Source: Treponema pectinovorum
GTDB lineage: Bacteria > Spirochaetota > Spirochaetia > Treponematales > Treponemataceae
Reading direction: 5' to 3'
DNA length: 64,000 nucleotides
NCBI RefSeq assembly: GCF_900497595.1
Contig: NZ_UFQO01000004.1
Location: 209,884 to 273,883, forward strand
In this document: piece by piece, positions 31,804 through 40,485 of the stretch
Layout: the number at the start of each line of letters is the position of its first letter
How positions within the stretch are numbered: the stretch's first letter is position 1
Notes under the pieces: generated by a model
The model's input: the letters and a program-made list of their open reading frames with translations, nothing else
Databases searched by the model: none
What the model was told of the DNA's origin: nothing
Program-made: the position numbers and the translations under genes

Positions 31804-33620
31804 TTAAACCTTGCAAAAAAATCTTTTTACTTTTTTTTCTTGGTTTTTCTGTATCGATTTTTTTTTCTTGTTCTTCAAAATCAAATTTTGATTTGAGTTT
31901 TGCACCTTATTCTGAGCAATCAATCGGACACGAAACGTCTTATAAAAATTCTAAACTTAAAAAGATAAACAAAGCAAGTTTAAAAGCATATTATTTTTCG
32001 CCTTTGCAAAATCAATATTTAACTCAATATGCAAAAGAACGAAAAAATGCAGGGCTTTTGCTAAGATTTTTTGTAAAAAAAACAAAAAAGTCACAAGCAA
32101 ATGAAAATTCAATAGAGCAGGAATTCGATGCAGATTTTTTGAACGAAAAGACCGATTCTGCATCCTTTGGTTTTTTATACAAAACGGCCTTATCTTCTTC
32201 AAACTTGAAGTCGGAATTAAAAAAAGACAGACCGATTGTTTCAATAAATTTTAACGATTTTGAAGGCGAAACCTTTGATGTTCTTTTTTCAATCTCTAAC
32301 GAAAGAGAGTTGCCCTTAGGATTTTTCATAGATTCAAAAGAAAAAATTTCTATTGTAAACTGCCAGATTCAAGCAGCTTGCTCTGGTTTTGATTTTTCGG
32401 GTGATATTCCTCTTTTTGCTTTTGGTCCAAGCGGCGGAAAATTACAAAAAGATGTAAAAAATGTTGATTTGCGCTCGCTTTCGCAGTGTTTTGTAACACA
32501 AAATTCAAATGAAAATCTCATGCCTTCCATTGAAGTTTCGTTTTACAAAAATCTTGAACAGTCAAATACTTTTTCGGAACTTATAATCGGCGGAGAAAAA
32601 CTTTCAATCAAAAAAAATGAAGGGGGGAACTTTTCAATTCCGCTTGCTTCTCTAAAATATCCTTATTCTATCGTTGAACTTTCGAAAAATTCAAAAAATT
32701 TATCTTCTGTTTTGCTAAAAGAAAGTGATGCAAATCGCTTAAAAAAATCTTCTGTCGTAAAAAATTCTCCGATAGTCCCAATAAAAATAGACCCCGGGCT
32801 TATAATCAAATGGGATAAAAAGAATTGGCGCACAAAAGATTATGAACTTTTTGAATGGGACAGGTTTGACGGAGTTTTGTGTTTTGATACTGCAAATTAT
32901 TCTGTTCAGGATGATTTTTTTCTTCGCCTTGCGTTTTTTACAGAAAAAAAAGGTTATAAAGGCAGACTTTTAACAGATAAAGAACTGTCCTATATGCACG
33001 GCTATAATGCTCACGATTATAAGGCTTATGACCTTGCTCGTTTTTTTGACCTCGCACAAAAACAAAATTTTTCGTTAAACGAAAAAGAAAGGCTTTTAAA
33101 AGAGATTTTGCTTGAAAACGGTGTTATAGGGGTTGATGATAAAGGAAATATTCAAGAAGGAAGGGGAGCGGTTATATCCTTAAGCCAGGAAAATCAGCCA
33201 TATCTTCGACCTGTTTTTTTGGCGCACGAAAGCTGGCATGGAATTTTCTTTGTTGATGAAGATTTTAGAAACACTACAGCAAGCATTTATTATTCACTTA
33301 TGGCAAGCGAACCTATGGCGCTAAATTTTTTGCTTAAATATTTTCAAGTTACGCCTAGTTTAAACTATGACACAAACGACGAATATCTCATGAAAAACGA
33401 ATTTATGGCTTATATGTTGCAGCGACCTGTAAGTTACTGCGAAAAATATTATGTGGACATGGCTAGTCGCGCTCATGCTCAAAAATTTATAAAAGAAGAG
33501 TCGGATTACATAATTCAAACTAAAGCGGCTGGCTTTGTAGGCTGTGCGCAAATGTTTGAAGAATATGTCGGTAACAGATGGAATCTTGCAGCGGGTAGGG
33601 TTTGGCTGATAAGCCGATAA
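31800..33620 (+). CDS. Lipoprotein with a C-terminal HExxH metallopeptidase-like motif
   Basis: 606 residues starting at GTG 31800 in a GTGA overlap with ilvN. A lipoprotein signal ends in SIFFSC (Cys about residue 24). The first 350 residues are Ser/Lys/Asn-rich with no domain I know. Around residue 475 is LAHESWHGIFF, an HExxH zinc motif, and about 55 residues later NEFMAYML offers a Glu as a possible third ligand, the spacing of gluzincin-type peptidases. The protease idea is inference. The operon link to ilvN looks incidental rather than functional. Confidence 0.65.
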   Translation: MIKPCKKIFLLFFLGFSVSIFFSCSSKSNFDLSFAPYSEQSIGHETSYKNSKLKKINKASLKAYYFSPLQNQYLTQYAKERKNAGLLLRFFVKKTKKSQANENSIEQEFDADFLNEKTDSASFGFLYKTALSSSNLKSELKKDRPIVSINFNDFEGETFDVLFSISNERELPLGFFIDSKEKISIVNCQIQAACSGFDFSGDIPLFAFGPSGGKLQKDVKNVDLRSLSQCFVTQNSNENLMPSIEVSFYKNLEQSNTFSELIIGGEKLSIKKNEGGNFSIPLASLKYPYSIVELSKNSKNLSSVLLKESDANRLKKSSVVKNSPIVPIKIDPGLIIKWDKKNWRTKDYELFEWDRFDGVLCFDTANYSVQDDFFLRLAFFTEKKGYKGRLLTDKELSYMHGYNAHDYKAYDLARFFDLAQKQNFSLNEKERLLKEILLENGVIGVDDKGNIQEGRGAVISLSQENQPYLRPVFLAHESWHGIFFVDEDFRNTTASIYYSLMASEPMALNFLLKYFQVTPSLNYDTNDEYLMKNEFMAYMLQRPVSYCEKYYVDMASRAHAQKFIKEESDYIIQTKAAGFVGCAQMFEEYVGNRWNLAAGRVWLISR

Positions 33621-33694
33621 GATATTCAATTTATATTGCAGTAGTTTTGCATTTCGCTTTTGCAAAAATCGCTCGTACTAGCTGCGGGAGAATT

Positions 33695-34252
33695 TTATAT
33701 ATCGATATTAAAAGAACGCTCTGCCGCAACGCAGGTTAAAGGTCCGTGCCCTGGCATTATAGAAATATCTTCGTTTAAACTCAGTATTTTTTGGTTTATT
33801 CCTTTTTTTAAAATCATCTTAGAATAATTGGAATTTGTTTCGCCGATTGTGCCCGCGCCAATTACATCGCCTGTGAATAAAGTATTCCCAATTTTAAATA
33901 CCAAAGAATCTGGAGTGTGCCCAGGAACAGACATATATTCTATATGGAGATCTGCAACTGTTATGCATCCGTCGCCGTGGATTGGAGTTGTCATAATCCC
34001 AGAAATTTTTTGTTCTACAGCGTATACTTCGCATTCGTAGATTTTTAAAAGAGTTGAAAGACCTTTTGTGTGTCCAGGATGATTGTGTGTTATGAGGACT
34101 GCAACAGGCTTGTAAGAGTTGTCTTCAATCTGCTTTATCATTTGGTTTGTAATTTTTGCAGGGTCAATTATTATCGCTTGTTTTGTTTTTTCGTTTACGA
34201 CTATGTAGCAGTTTGAAAAACTTTCTGCGTTCATGTGCAAGTAGATTTTCAT
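33695..34252 (-). CDS. MBL-fold metallo-hydrolase with a variant metal motif
   Basis: 185 residues of glyoxalase II-like metallo-beta-lactamase fold: AIIIDPA, then VLITHNHPGHTKG where the usual motif is THxHxDH, VPGHTPDSLVFKIG, LFTGDVIGAG with the bridging Asp, and IMPGHGPLT. The Asp of HxHxDH is replaced by Gly, so the second metal site lacks a key ligand; the other ligands are present. Activity may therefore differ from the hydroxyacylglutathione hydrolases it resembles. It overlaps the pentapeptide-repeat gene by 4 bp, so the two are co-translated. Confidence 0.82.
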   Translation of the reverse strand: MKIYLHMNAESFSNCYIVVNEKTKQAIIIDPAKITNQMIKQIEDNSYKPVAVLITHNHPGHTKGLSTLLKIYECEVYAVEQKISGIMTTPIHGDGCITVADLHIEYMSVPGHTPDSLVFKIGNTLFTGDVIGAGTIGETNSNYSKMILKKGINQKILSLNEDISIMPGHGPLTCVAAERSFNIDI

Positions 34253-34926
34253 TTTTGCCCCTCTTTTTTTGTGTCGTCTAATGAGTCAAGGCCTGTCAAA
34301 AGAGCACTTCCCTGAATATAAAAAATCGCTTCGTTTGTGTTTGAAAGTTTAAAAGAAACATTATTCCGAACGGACTCTACAAAGCAGGTCTGTTTTATGT
34401 TGCAATTCCTTATAGAAGTATCCGTTAAATTTGAGCGGATAAAGCGGCTATTGTATAAATCAGAATCGTCAAAAGACGATTGGTACGAAGAAAGCCCACA
34501 AAAATTATTTTGAATTAAGTCTGAACCTGTAAAAAGCACGTGGCTCAATTTTGCACCAGCAAACGAAGAAAACTGAATATTGCTTCCAAGCAAATTGCAG
34601 TCGGTAAAAACCGTAAAGTCAAATTTGCACATTCTAAAACGCAAGTTTGTACAATTTAATCCTGAAAAAAAACAGTGCGAAAAATCACAACCGTAAAAAC
34701 TGTAACCAGAAATATCGAACGCAGGAAAAGTGATTCCTGAACAGTTTATGCCCACAACTTTTTTATTGTTGTAAAGATATTTGAACAGAGCATTTTTTGT
34801 GGCTTCTGGATTTTGAATGTGCTTATAACAAAAATGCGAATCTTCAATCAAGTTGCCATTTTCATCAATAGAAGAAATTGCGAGCCGCTTACATTCTGGG
34901 TGTGAGCATGGGTTGTTCAAAAACAT
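34249..34926 (-). CDS. Pentapeptide-repeat-like protein with an N-terminal Cys/His cluster
   Basis: 225 residues from ATG 34926. Residues 1-45 have a CSHPECKR and HFCYKH arrangement that could bind zinc. From about residue 70 there are irregular five-residue repeats with Phe/Leu or Cys at fixed positions (FDISGYSFYGCDFSHCFFSG, LLGSNIQFSSFAGAKLSHVL), predicting a quadrilateral beta-helix. Function is unknown; such proteins often act by protein contact. A TACAAT lies 6 nt before ATG 34926, which favours this start over a TTG two codons upstream and suggests a leaderless mRNA. It is followed by the MBL gene in the same operon. Confidence 0.7.
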   Translation of the reverse strand: MFLNNPCSHPECKRLAISSIDENGNLIEDSHFCYKHIQNPEATKNALFKYLYNNKKVVGINCSGITFPAFDISGYSFYGCDFSHCFFSGLNCTNLRFRMCKFDFTVFTDCNLLGSNIQFSSFAGAKLSHVLFTGSDLIQNNFCGLSSYQSSFDDSDLYNSRFIRSNLTDTSIRNCNIKQTCFVESVRNNVSFKLSNTNEAIFYIQGSALLTGLDSLDDTKKEGQK

Positions 34927-34932
34927 TCTCAA

Positions 34933-34972
34933 ATTGTATGGAATTGAATGATTTTAATCAAATGGGTAAAAT
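34933..34972. promoter_or_regulatory. Overlapping divergent leaderless promoters
   Basis: Minus: TTGATT (34956-34961), 17 nt, TACAAT (34933-34938), 6 nt, ATG 34926. Plus: TTGAAT (34944-34949), 17 nt, TAAAAT (34967-34972), 7 nt, ATG 34980. The two promoters interleave within 40 bp, so they probably compete for polymerase. Confidence 0.65.
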
Positions 34973-34979
34973 CGGAACG

Positions 34980-35279
34980 ATGAAATTGACTTGCAGAAAA
35001 TGCGGAAAATCAATCGAAATCTCTCAAGTTTATAGAACTACAACCTGCCCAAGTTGCAGTGCGGATTTACATTCCTGCATAAACTGCAATTTTTATTCAA
35101 AAGGAAGCCACTACGACTGTAAAGAAACCGTCGAAGAAAATATTGCAGACAAAGAAAGAGCAAATTTTTGCGATTTTTTTTCTTTTAACAAAGATTCTCT
35201 ATCGGGTACAAACATTTCTCTCAATTCAAAAAAAGCGGACGAAGCGAGGGCTTCTTTTAACGCTCTGTTTGGAAATTAA
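34980..35279 (+). CDS. Small zinc-ribbon protein of unknown function
   Basis: About 99 residues. Three CxxC pairs are visible: CRKCGKS, CPSCSADLHSC and CINCNFYSKGSHYDC, followed by an acidic helix and NFCDFFSFN. This looks like a double zinc ribbon. ATG 34980 is chosen because a good promoter places the transcription start at that codon; longer in-frame reading would start inside or before the promoter. It is 3 bp upstream of murI and likely co-transcribed. No enzymatic role is suggested. Confidence 0.65.
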   Translation: MKLTCRKCGKSIEISQVYRTTTCPSCSADLHSCINCNFYSKGSHYDCKETVEENIADKERANFCDFFSFNKDSLSGTNISLNSKKADEARASFNALFGN

Positions 35280-35282
35280 ACG

Positions 35283-36152
35283 ATGGATTTAACTCTTCCT
35301 GCCGATTTTGCTTTTTTGGATTCTGGCACAGGCGGAATTCCTTACATGCTTGCCTTAAAAGAAAAACAGCCGCAAAAAAAATGCGTTTATCTTGGCGACA
35401 CAGAGCATTTTCCCTATGGAGAAAAATCAGAAGACGAAATAAAAAACTGTGCAAAACTTGCGGTAAATTTAATCATCAAAAAATGGGCGCCAAAAACTTT
35501 GATTGTCGCTTGCAATACTATTTCGGTTACCGCTCTGGATTTTTTAAGAGGAGAGTTTCCCTTGCTTCCAATCGTGGGAACGGTGCCTGCAATAAAACTT
35601 GCAGCGCAAATTACAAAGAACAAAAAAATAGGTTTTTTGGCAACCAATGCTTCGGTAAATTCGCCGTATAGCCAGAAGTTAATAGATGATTTTGCTTGGG
35701 ATTGCGAGGTTTTAAAGAGGGGAGACCCAAAACTCATATCTTTTATTGAAAGGGAATTTTTTACTGCAGATGAAAATCAAAAGATACAAGCAGTAAAACC
35801 AGCCGTGGATTTTTTTAAGAAAAACGGCTGCGATACGATAATCTTAGGTTGTACTCATTTTACGCACATTGCAGATGTAATACAAAAATTGGCAGGAAAC
35901 AACATAAAGGTAATAGACAGCAGGGAAGGTGTTTCCAACCAAGCGATAAGGCTTGAAAATTCAATTCTCAAAAAAAACATCGAAACCGATTTTTGTAAAT
36001 CGCAGGCGACAACATGCCACAATCAAAATGCCATAGAGCCTTTTAAAGATTTATCCTTTTATGTAACAAAGGCAGAAAAAAAAGAGACTCTCGAATACAA
36101 GAGTCTCTGCCAAAAATTGAATATCACCTGGGGCGGAATCGCAAAACCATAA
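35283..36152 (+). CDS. murI: Glutamate racemase
   Basis: Makes D-glutamate for peptidoglycan. 289 residues with the paired catalytic cysteines in VACNTISV and LGCTHFTH, plus FLDSGTGGIPYM and YLGDTEHFPYGEK near the N-terminus. The length is normal. The C-terminal 25 codons contain an inverted repeat that forms a terminator on the opposite strand for icd. Downstream are about 150 bp of spacer with no feature before the end of icd. Confidence 0.92.
   Translation: MDLTLPADFAFLDSGTGGIPYMLALKEKQPQKKCVYLGDTEHFPYGEKSEDEIKNCAKLAVNLIIKKWAPKTLIVACNTISVTALDFLRGEFPLLPIVGTVPAIKLAAQITKNKKIGFLATNASVNSPYSQKLIDDFAWDCEVLKRGDPKLISFIEREFFTADENQKIQAVKPAVDFFKKNGCDTIILGCTHFTHIADVIQKLAGNNIKVIDSREGVSNQAIRLENSILKKNIETDFCKSQATTCHNQNAIEPFKDLSFYVTKAEKKETLEYKSLCQKLNITWGGIAKP
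36076..36108 (-). terminator. icd terminator embedded in the murI coding region
   Basis: On the minus strand AGAGACTCT (36100-36108) - 8 nt - AGAGTCTCT (36083-36091) is followed by T8 (36076-36083). The stem is a perfect 9 bp. Transcripts of icd would end about 200 nt past its stop codon, inside murI. Confidence 0.75.
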
Positions 36153-36309
36153 ATCGTTTTTGTTTTATATAGCAGTCCGAAAGAGTTTATTGTTTATGAC
36201 AAAATCTTTCGTTTGTCGCAACGTCTGCATTCAAAAAAGTGGTTGTATTCAAAACGGCGATTGCCTTTTCTCCCCAGCACAGTTTTTTAGCAATTTTGAT
36301 TTTAGATTA

Positions 36310-37509
36310 TCATTTTAACTTTGCAGCAATTTCGTCTATAAATTCCCACGAATTTACTATGCGTTTTGCCTTAGGTTCTGCAAGGAGTGCAAGATCGCCT
36401 GTCATAACACCGCTTTCAATAACATCGATTGTTGCTTTTTCCAGTTTTTTTGCAAATTCTTTTAATTCAGGAGTGTTGTCGAGTTCCGCCCTTTTTGCAA
36501 GCGCGCCAGTCCACGCAAAAATCAGTGCAACAGGATTTGTGGAAGTCTTTTCGCCTTTTAAATAGCGGTAGTAGTGTTTTTGCACAGTTCCATGGCTTGC
36601 TTCGTATTCAAATTCGCCGTTAGGGGAAACAAGTATGCTCGTCATCATCGCAAGCGAGCCGCAGGCAGAAGCAATCATATCACTCATAACATCGCCGTCA
36701 TAGTTTTTACAAGCCCAAAGCATTCCGCCTTTGCTCTTCATAATTCTTGCAACCGCATCGTCAATCAAAGTGTAAAAATATTCGATTCTCGCTTTTTCAA
36801 ATTTTTCCTTGAATTCTTCATCAAAAATCTTCTGGAAAATGTTTTTAAAATTTCCATCGTAAATTTTAGAGATTGTATCTTTAGTTCCAAGCCAGCAGTC
36901 AATTTTTTTATCAAGCGCAAACGAAAAACAGCAGCGTGCAAAACTTTCTATTGAACAGTCCATATTGTGAATTCCCTGTAAAATACCAGGTCCTTTCATT
37001 ACTTGAATCGTCTTTCTTATTTCTTTTCCATCTTCACCAGTAAAAACCAATTCCGCTTTTCCAGGCTGGTCAATTTTTAGCTCGCAGTTTTTGTAAACAT
37101 CGCCGTATGCGTGCCTTCCCAAAACAATCGGTTTTTCCCAGGTGCTTACCGAGCAGTGAATATTTTTTACAAAGATAGGCGTTCTAAAAACGGTTCCGTC
37201 GAGTTCTTCGCGAATAATTCCGTTAGGCGAGCGGGTGAGCTGTTTTAAGTTGTATTCTTTAACTCGTTCTGCATTGGAAGTTATGGTTGCGCATTTTACT
37301 CCAACTTTTAAACGCTTAATGCTTGCAGCGCTGTCGTAGGTAACTTTGTCGTCTGTGTCATCGCGGTTTTTAAGTCCCAAATCAAAATATTCGGTTTTTA
37401 ATTCAACAAAAGGTTCAAGAAGTTTTTCTTTAATCACTTTCCACAAAACTCTAGTCATCTCATCACCGTCAAGTTCGGCAATCGCATTTTTCATAATTAT
37501 TTTAGCCAT
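36310..37509 (-). CDS. icd: NADP-dependent isocitrate dehydrogenase, eukaryotic-like type
   Basis: Oxidative decarboxylation of isocitrate to 2-oxoglutarate. 399 residues of the homodimeric subfamily common in eukaryotes and some bacteria: ELDGDEMTRVLW, CATITSNAERV, RSPNGIIREELDGTVFR (substrate loop), NYDGDVMSDMIASACGSLAMM (metal ligands), and EASHGTVQKHYYRY with TSTNPVALIFAW (cofactor). It is a single gene with GGAG upstream. It may serve glutamate synthesis rather than a full TCA cycle, which most treponemes lack; that is inference. Confidence 0.95.
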   Translation of the reverse strand: MAKIIMKNAIAELDGDEMTRVLWKVIKEKLLEPFVELKTEYFDLGLKNRDDTDDKVTYDSAASIKRLKVGVKCATITSNAERVKEYNLKQLTRSPNGIIREELDGTVFRTPIFVKNIHCSVSTWEKPIVLGRHAYGDVYKNCELKIDQPGKAELVFTGEDGKEIRKTIQVMKGPGILQGIHNMDCSIESFARCCFSFALDKKIDCWLGTKDTISKIYDGNFKNIFQKIFDEEFKEKFEKARIEYFYTLIDDAVARIMKSKGGMLWACKNYDGDVMSDMIASACGSLAMMTSILVSPNGEFEYEASHGTVQKHYYRYLKGEKTSTNPVALIFAWTGALAKRAELDNTPELKEFAKKLEKATIDVIESGVMTGDLALLAEPKAKRIVNSWEFIDEIAAKLK

Positions 37510-37823
37510 TTAAAAGTCTCCAAAAATATGATGAGCAATTATATAAAAAAAAAGATAAATAAAAAATATCTTATGGGGCTTCCCACAAAACTAAAGTTTT
37601 GTGGGGCAGGCTGTCCGCCCTTGCGCTTTCGCTCCATTATGGCTCGCTTTAACGCTCGCCATAACTTCCGGGGCTCCCATCCTTAAGCCGATTCAAATTG
37701 TTTTGTGCGAAATTCATTTTTTTGTTCATAAATTAGACAAAGCCTTGTTAATGCTTTATATTTTTTTGAGGGGAGAATGCTTTTTTGCAGTTTTTAAAAT
37801 TTTAGCGTAATTTTGGAGCATTT
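37510..37823. repeat. Intergenic island with hairpin between icd and the acyl-CoA ligase
   Basis: This 314-bp gap has no supported gene. CCCACAAAAC-TAAA-GTTTTGTGGG (37582-37605) is a perfect 10-bp hairpin that opens a GC-rich segment to about 37690 with a second imperfect stem ATGGC...GCCAT. The rest is AT-rich and leads to a GGAG ribosome site for the ligase. Confidence 0.5.
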
Positions 37824-39626
37824 ATGGAAACTTTGCAGGATTTGGGTACTTATACATTTCCCGCACTTTTAAAAAACAGCGTAAAAAAATTTGCAGAACG
37901 ACCAGCCCTTTGTTTTGTAGAAGGTGAACCTTTTTCTTATTCTCAAGTTGCACAAAAAACAGTTCAAATTGCACAAATGCTCAAAGGTCTTGGACTTTGC
38001 AAAGGCAGCAAGGTTGCAATCCTTTCCACAGGAAGACCAGAATGGGGCATCACTTATTTTTCAATCGTAAATTATGGCATGATTTGTGTTCCTCTCCTGC
38101 CAGATTTTTCGGAAGTTGAACTCCAGACTATTTTTGCACATTGCGAAGTTGATGCAATTTTTATTGAGCAAAAACTCCTTTCAAAAATCGAAAAAATCTC
38201 TACTGCGCTTCCGAAGTATGTTATAAGCATAGAAGATTTTTCTGTTTTAAAAGTGAACACTCATCTTTCAAAAACTCAAAATGAAAATTCTTTTTTGGGA
38301 AAAACGCTTGATTTTTTCAAAGATGAAAAACTTTTGAGCGTTTTCATAAGCGAAGATGATACTGCTTCTATCATCTACACTTCTGGCACAACAGGACGCT
38401 CCAAAGGCGTTGAACTTTCGCACAAAAATCTGGTCTGGTGTGCAGTTTACGGTCAGTTTTTTCATCGTGTAAATAAATTTGACAAGTGTCTTTCTTTTTT
38501 GCCGCTTTCGCATGTTTACGAGTTTACGATAGGATTCTTAATGCAAATTTTAAACGGTTCTTGCGTCTACTATCTTGGAAAACCTCCAGTTGTAAACGCA
38601 CTCCTCAGCGCTTTTAAAAGTGTACAGCCGACTATTGTCCTTTCGGTTCCACTTGTAATGGAAAAAATCTACAAAGCAAAAGTCGTTCCAGAACTTACAA
38701 AAACAAAATTTTTAAAGTTCTTATACGGAATCAGAATCTTTCAAAAGCAACTTCATAAAATTGCAGGCAAATCGCTCAAAAAGAAATTTGGTGGCCGCCT
38801 TGAGTTTTTTGGAATTGGAGGTGCAAAAGTAGACCCTGCCGTTGAACGCTTTATGAAAGATGCAAAATTTCCTTATGCAATAGGATATGGGCTTACAGAA
38901 ACTTCGCCATTGCTTGCAGGCAGTGGAGTTCGTTTTACTTCCCCAGGAAAAATTGGCGTTGCTGTTCCAGAAGTTCAGTTAAAAATCAACAATCCAGATC
39001 CAAAAACTCATGTTGGAGAAGTTGTTGCAAAAGGTCCTAATGTGATGAAAGGCTACTATAAAGATGAAATGCTTACAAAGCAGGCTTTTACGACAGACGA
39101 AGATTCTGTAGGAAAAGGATTTTTTAAGACTGGCGACCTTGGAATTTTTAAAAAATATCGTGGAAAGCAGTATTTGATTTTAAAAGGGCGCAACAAAAAT
39201 ATGATTTTAGGACCTTCCGGCGAAAATATATATCCAGAAGACATTGAGTTTGTTTTAAATCAGCATCCGCTTGTAACAGAATCGTTGGTTGTAGAAGACG
39301 ATTCAGGTCTTGTTGCTCTTGTGCAAATGGACGAAGAAAAACTCAATGAAAAAGCTGAACAAAACGTAAAGCGGAACGAAAATTTAAAAGACCTTGTAAA
39401 AGAGGTTCAGGAAAATTTTGATAAGCGTGCAGAGGAATTTAAAAATGCAGTCGCCTACGAAAAAGCTCGCCTCATAAATGAAATTCAGTTTTACATAAAC
39501 TGCCGTGTAAATAAAAATTCAAAAATAAGTAAAATTCAAACAGTTTCAGAATTTCAAAAAACTGCAACTCAAAAAATAAAGAGATTTTTGTACGATTTAC
39601 GATCCAAAAAAAGCGGAAAAAATTAA
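37824..39626 (+). CDS. Long-chain fatty-acid-CoA ligase-type AMP-binding enzyme
   Basis: 600 residues of the adenylate-forming superfamily. The P-loop IIYTSGTTGRSKGVELSH is near residue 190, followed by LPLSHVYEF, GYGLTETSPLLAG and KTGDLGIF, and KGRNKNMILGPSGENIYPEDIE with the C-terminal hinge. The size and the EFTIGFLMQI region resemble FadD-like ligases of spirochaetes. Such bacteria often use them to activate exogenous fatty acids for phospholipids. The C-terminus has a long coiled, Lys/Glu-rich helix. GGAG lies before the ATG. The chain-length preference cannot be read. Confidence 0.88.
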   Translation: METLQDLGTYTFPALLKNSVKKFAERPALCFVEGEPFSYSQVAQKTVQIAQMLKGLGLCKGSKVAILSTGRPEWGITYFSIVNYGMICVPLLPDFSEVELQTIFAHCEVDAIFIEQKLLSKIEKISTALPKYVISIEDFSVLKVNTHLSKTQNENSFLGKTLDFFKDEKLLSVFISEDDTASIIYTSGTTGRSKGVELSHKNLVWCAVYGQFFHRVNKFDKCLSFLPLSHVYEFTIGFLMQILNGSCVYYLGKPPVVNALLSAFKSVQPTIVLSVPLVMEKIYKAKVVPELTKTKFLKFLYGIRIFQKQLHKIAGKSLKKKFGGRLEFFGIGGAKVDPAVERFMKDAKFPYAIGYGLTETSPLLAGSGVRFTSPGKIGVAVPEVQLKINNPDPKTHVGEVVAKGPNVMKGYYKDEMLTKQAFTTDEDSVGKGFFKTGDLGIFKKYRGKQYLILKGRNKNMILGPSGENIYPEDIEFVLNQHPLVTESLVVEDDSGLVALVQMDEEKLNEKAEQNVKRNENLKDLVKEVQENFDKRAEEFKNAVAYEKARLINEIQFYINCRVNKNSKISKIQTVSEFQKTATQKIKRFLYDLRSKKSGKN

Positions 39627-39792
39627 ACTTCAAAACTTGCGATGCAATCTTAATGTAATTAGATTATCGCAGGTTTGCTTTAGTTTGCTTGTTTTGTGCC
39701 TTCGTTTTTCAACTTTTTTTGAAGAAAACCGTTTTTTTTTTTGTACAAAACTGCTTTATTTTATTTTTATTTAAGTTTACAATGCTAAAGTA

Positions 39793-39798
39793 TATAAT
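39793..39798 (+). promoter_or_regulatory. -10 box of the two-component operon, apparently leaderless
   Basis: Perfect TATAAT, then AGAAAA, then ATG 39805: exactly 6 nt. The region upstream is T-rich with no clear -35. The remaining gap (39627-39792) holds an imperfect stem GCGAT...ATCGC and a T12 run that may end the ligase transcript. Confidence 0.5.
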
Positions 39799-39804
39799 AG
39801 AAAA

Positions 39805-40485
39805 ATGCGAATATTACTTGTAGAAGATGAAGAGAGACTTTCTGCTGCTCTGGTGCAAATTTTTAAAAATAATCAAATTGGTGTGGATGCTGTCTATAAC
39901 GGTAATGATGGTTTAGAATATGCATTGGTAGGAAATTATGATGCAATCATTTTAGATATAATGCTTCCTGGAATTGACGGATTTAAGGTTCTAAAAGCGT
40001 TGCGTGCACAAAAAAATAATGTTCCAATAATGGTTTTAACGGCAAAAGATGAAATTTCCGATAAAGTTTCCGGATTAGACTGGGGTGCAGACGATTATGT
40101 TACAAAACCGTTTGATGTGAATGAACTTTTAGCCAGACTTCGTGCTCTTACAAGACGCAAAGGAGAAATTCGAGAAGATATAAGGCAGTTTGGAGATTTA
40201 ATTTTGAGTTCCAGAAACTGCGAACTTCAATCTGCCGACGGAAAAGCGATAAAACTCTCATTAAAAGAATATCAAATCTTGGAAAGACTTTTTGATCATC
40301 CGCATCAGATAATAACAAAGGAATATTTAATCGACAAAATTTGGGGTGGCGACAGCAATATTGAATACAACAACGTCGAAGTCTATATCAGTTTTATCCG
40401 CAAAAAGATAGAAAATTTAAATGTAGGAATAAAAATAAGAACCGCACGCGGAATAGGCTACTTCCTAGAGGATGAAAGTAGATAA
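39805..40485 (+). CDS. OmpR-family response regulator
   Basis: 226 residues. The receiver domain has VEDEE, phospho-acceptor Asp 51 in IILDIMLPG, the switch Thr in VLTAKD and Lys in YVTKPFD. The winged-helix output domain (residues 125-226) ends in the typical VRKK/GIGYF pattern (SFIRKKIENL, RTARGIGYFLE). Its stop codon abuts the TTG start of the kinase. The stimulus and target genes are not evident from neighbours. Confidence 0.93.
   Translation: MRILLVEDEERLSAALVQIFKNNQIGVDAVYNGNDGLEYALVGNYDAIILDIMLPGIDGFKVLKALRAQKNNVPIMVLTAKDEISDKVSGLDWGADDYVTKPFDVNELLARLRALTRRKGEIREDIRQFGDLILSSRNCELQSADGKAIKLSLKEYQILERLFDHPHQIITKEYLIDKIWGGDSNIEYNNVEVYISFIRKKIENLNVGIKIRTARGIGYFLEDESR

Noticed and set aside
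33645..33667. Terminator between the lipoprotein and MBL genes
   Set aside because: TTTTGCA...TGCAAAA forms a 7-bp AT-rich stem with a 9-nt loop and no T tract on either side; too weak to call.
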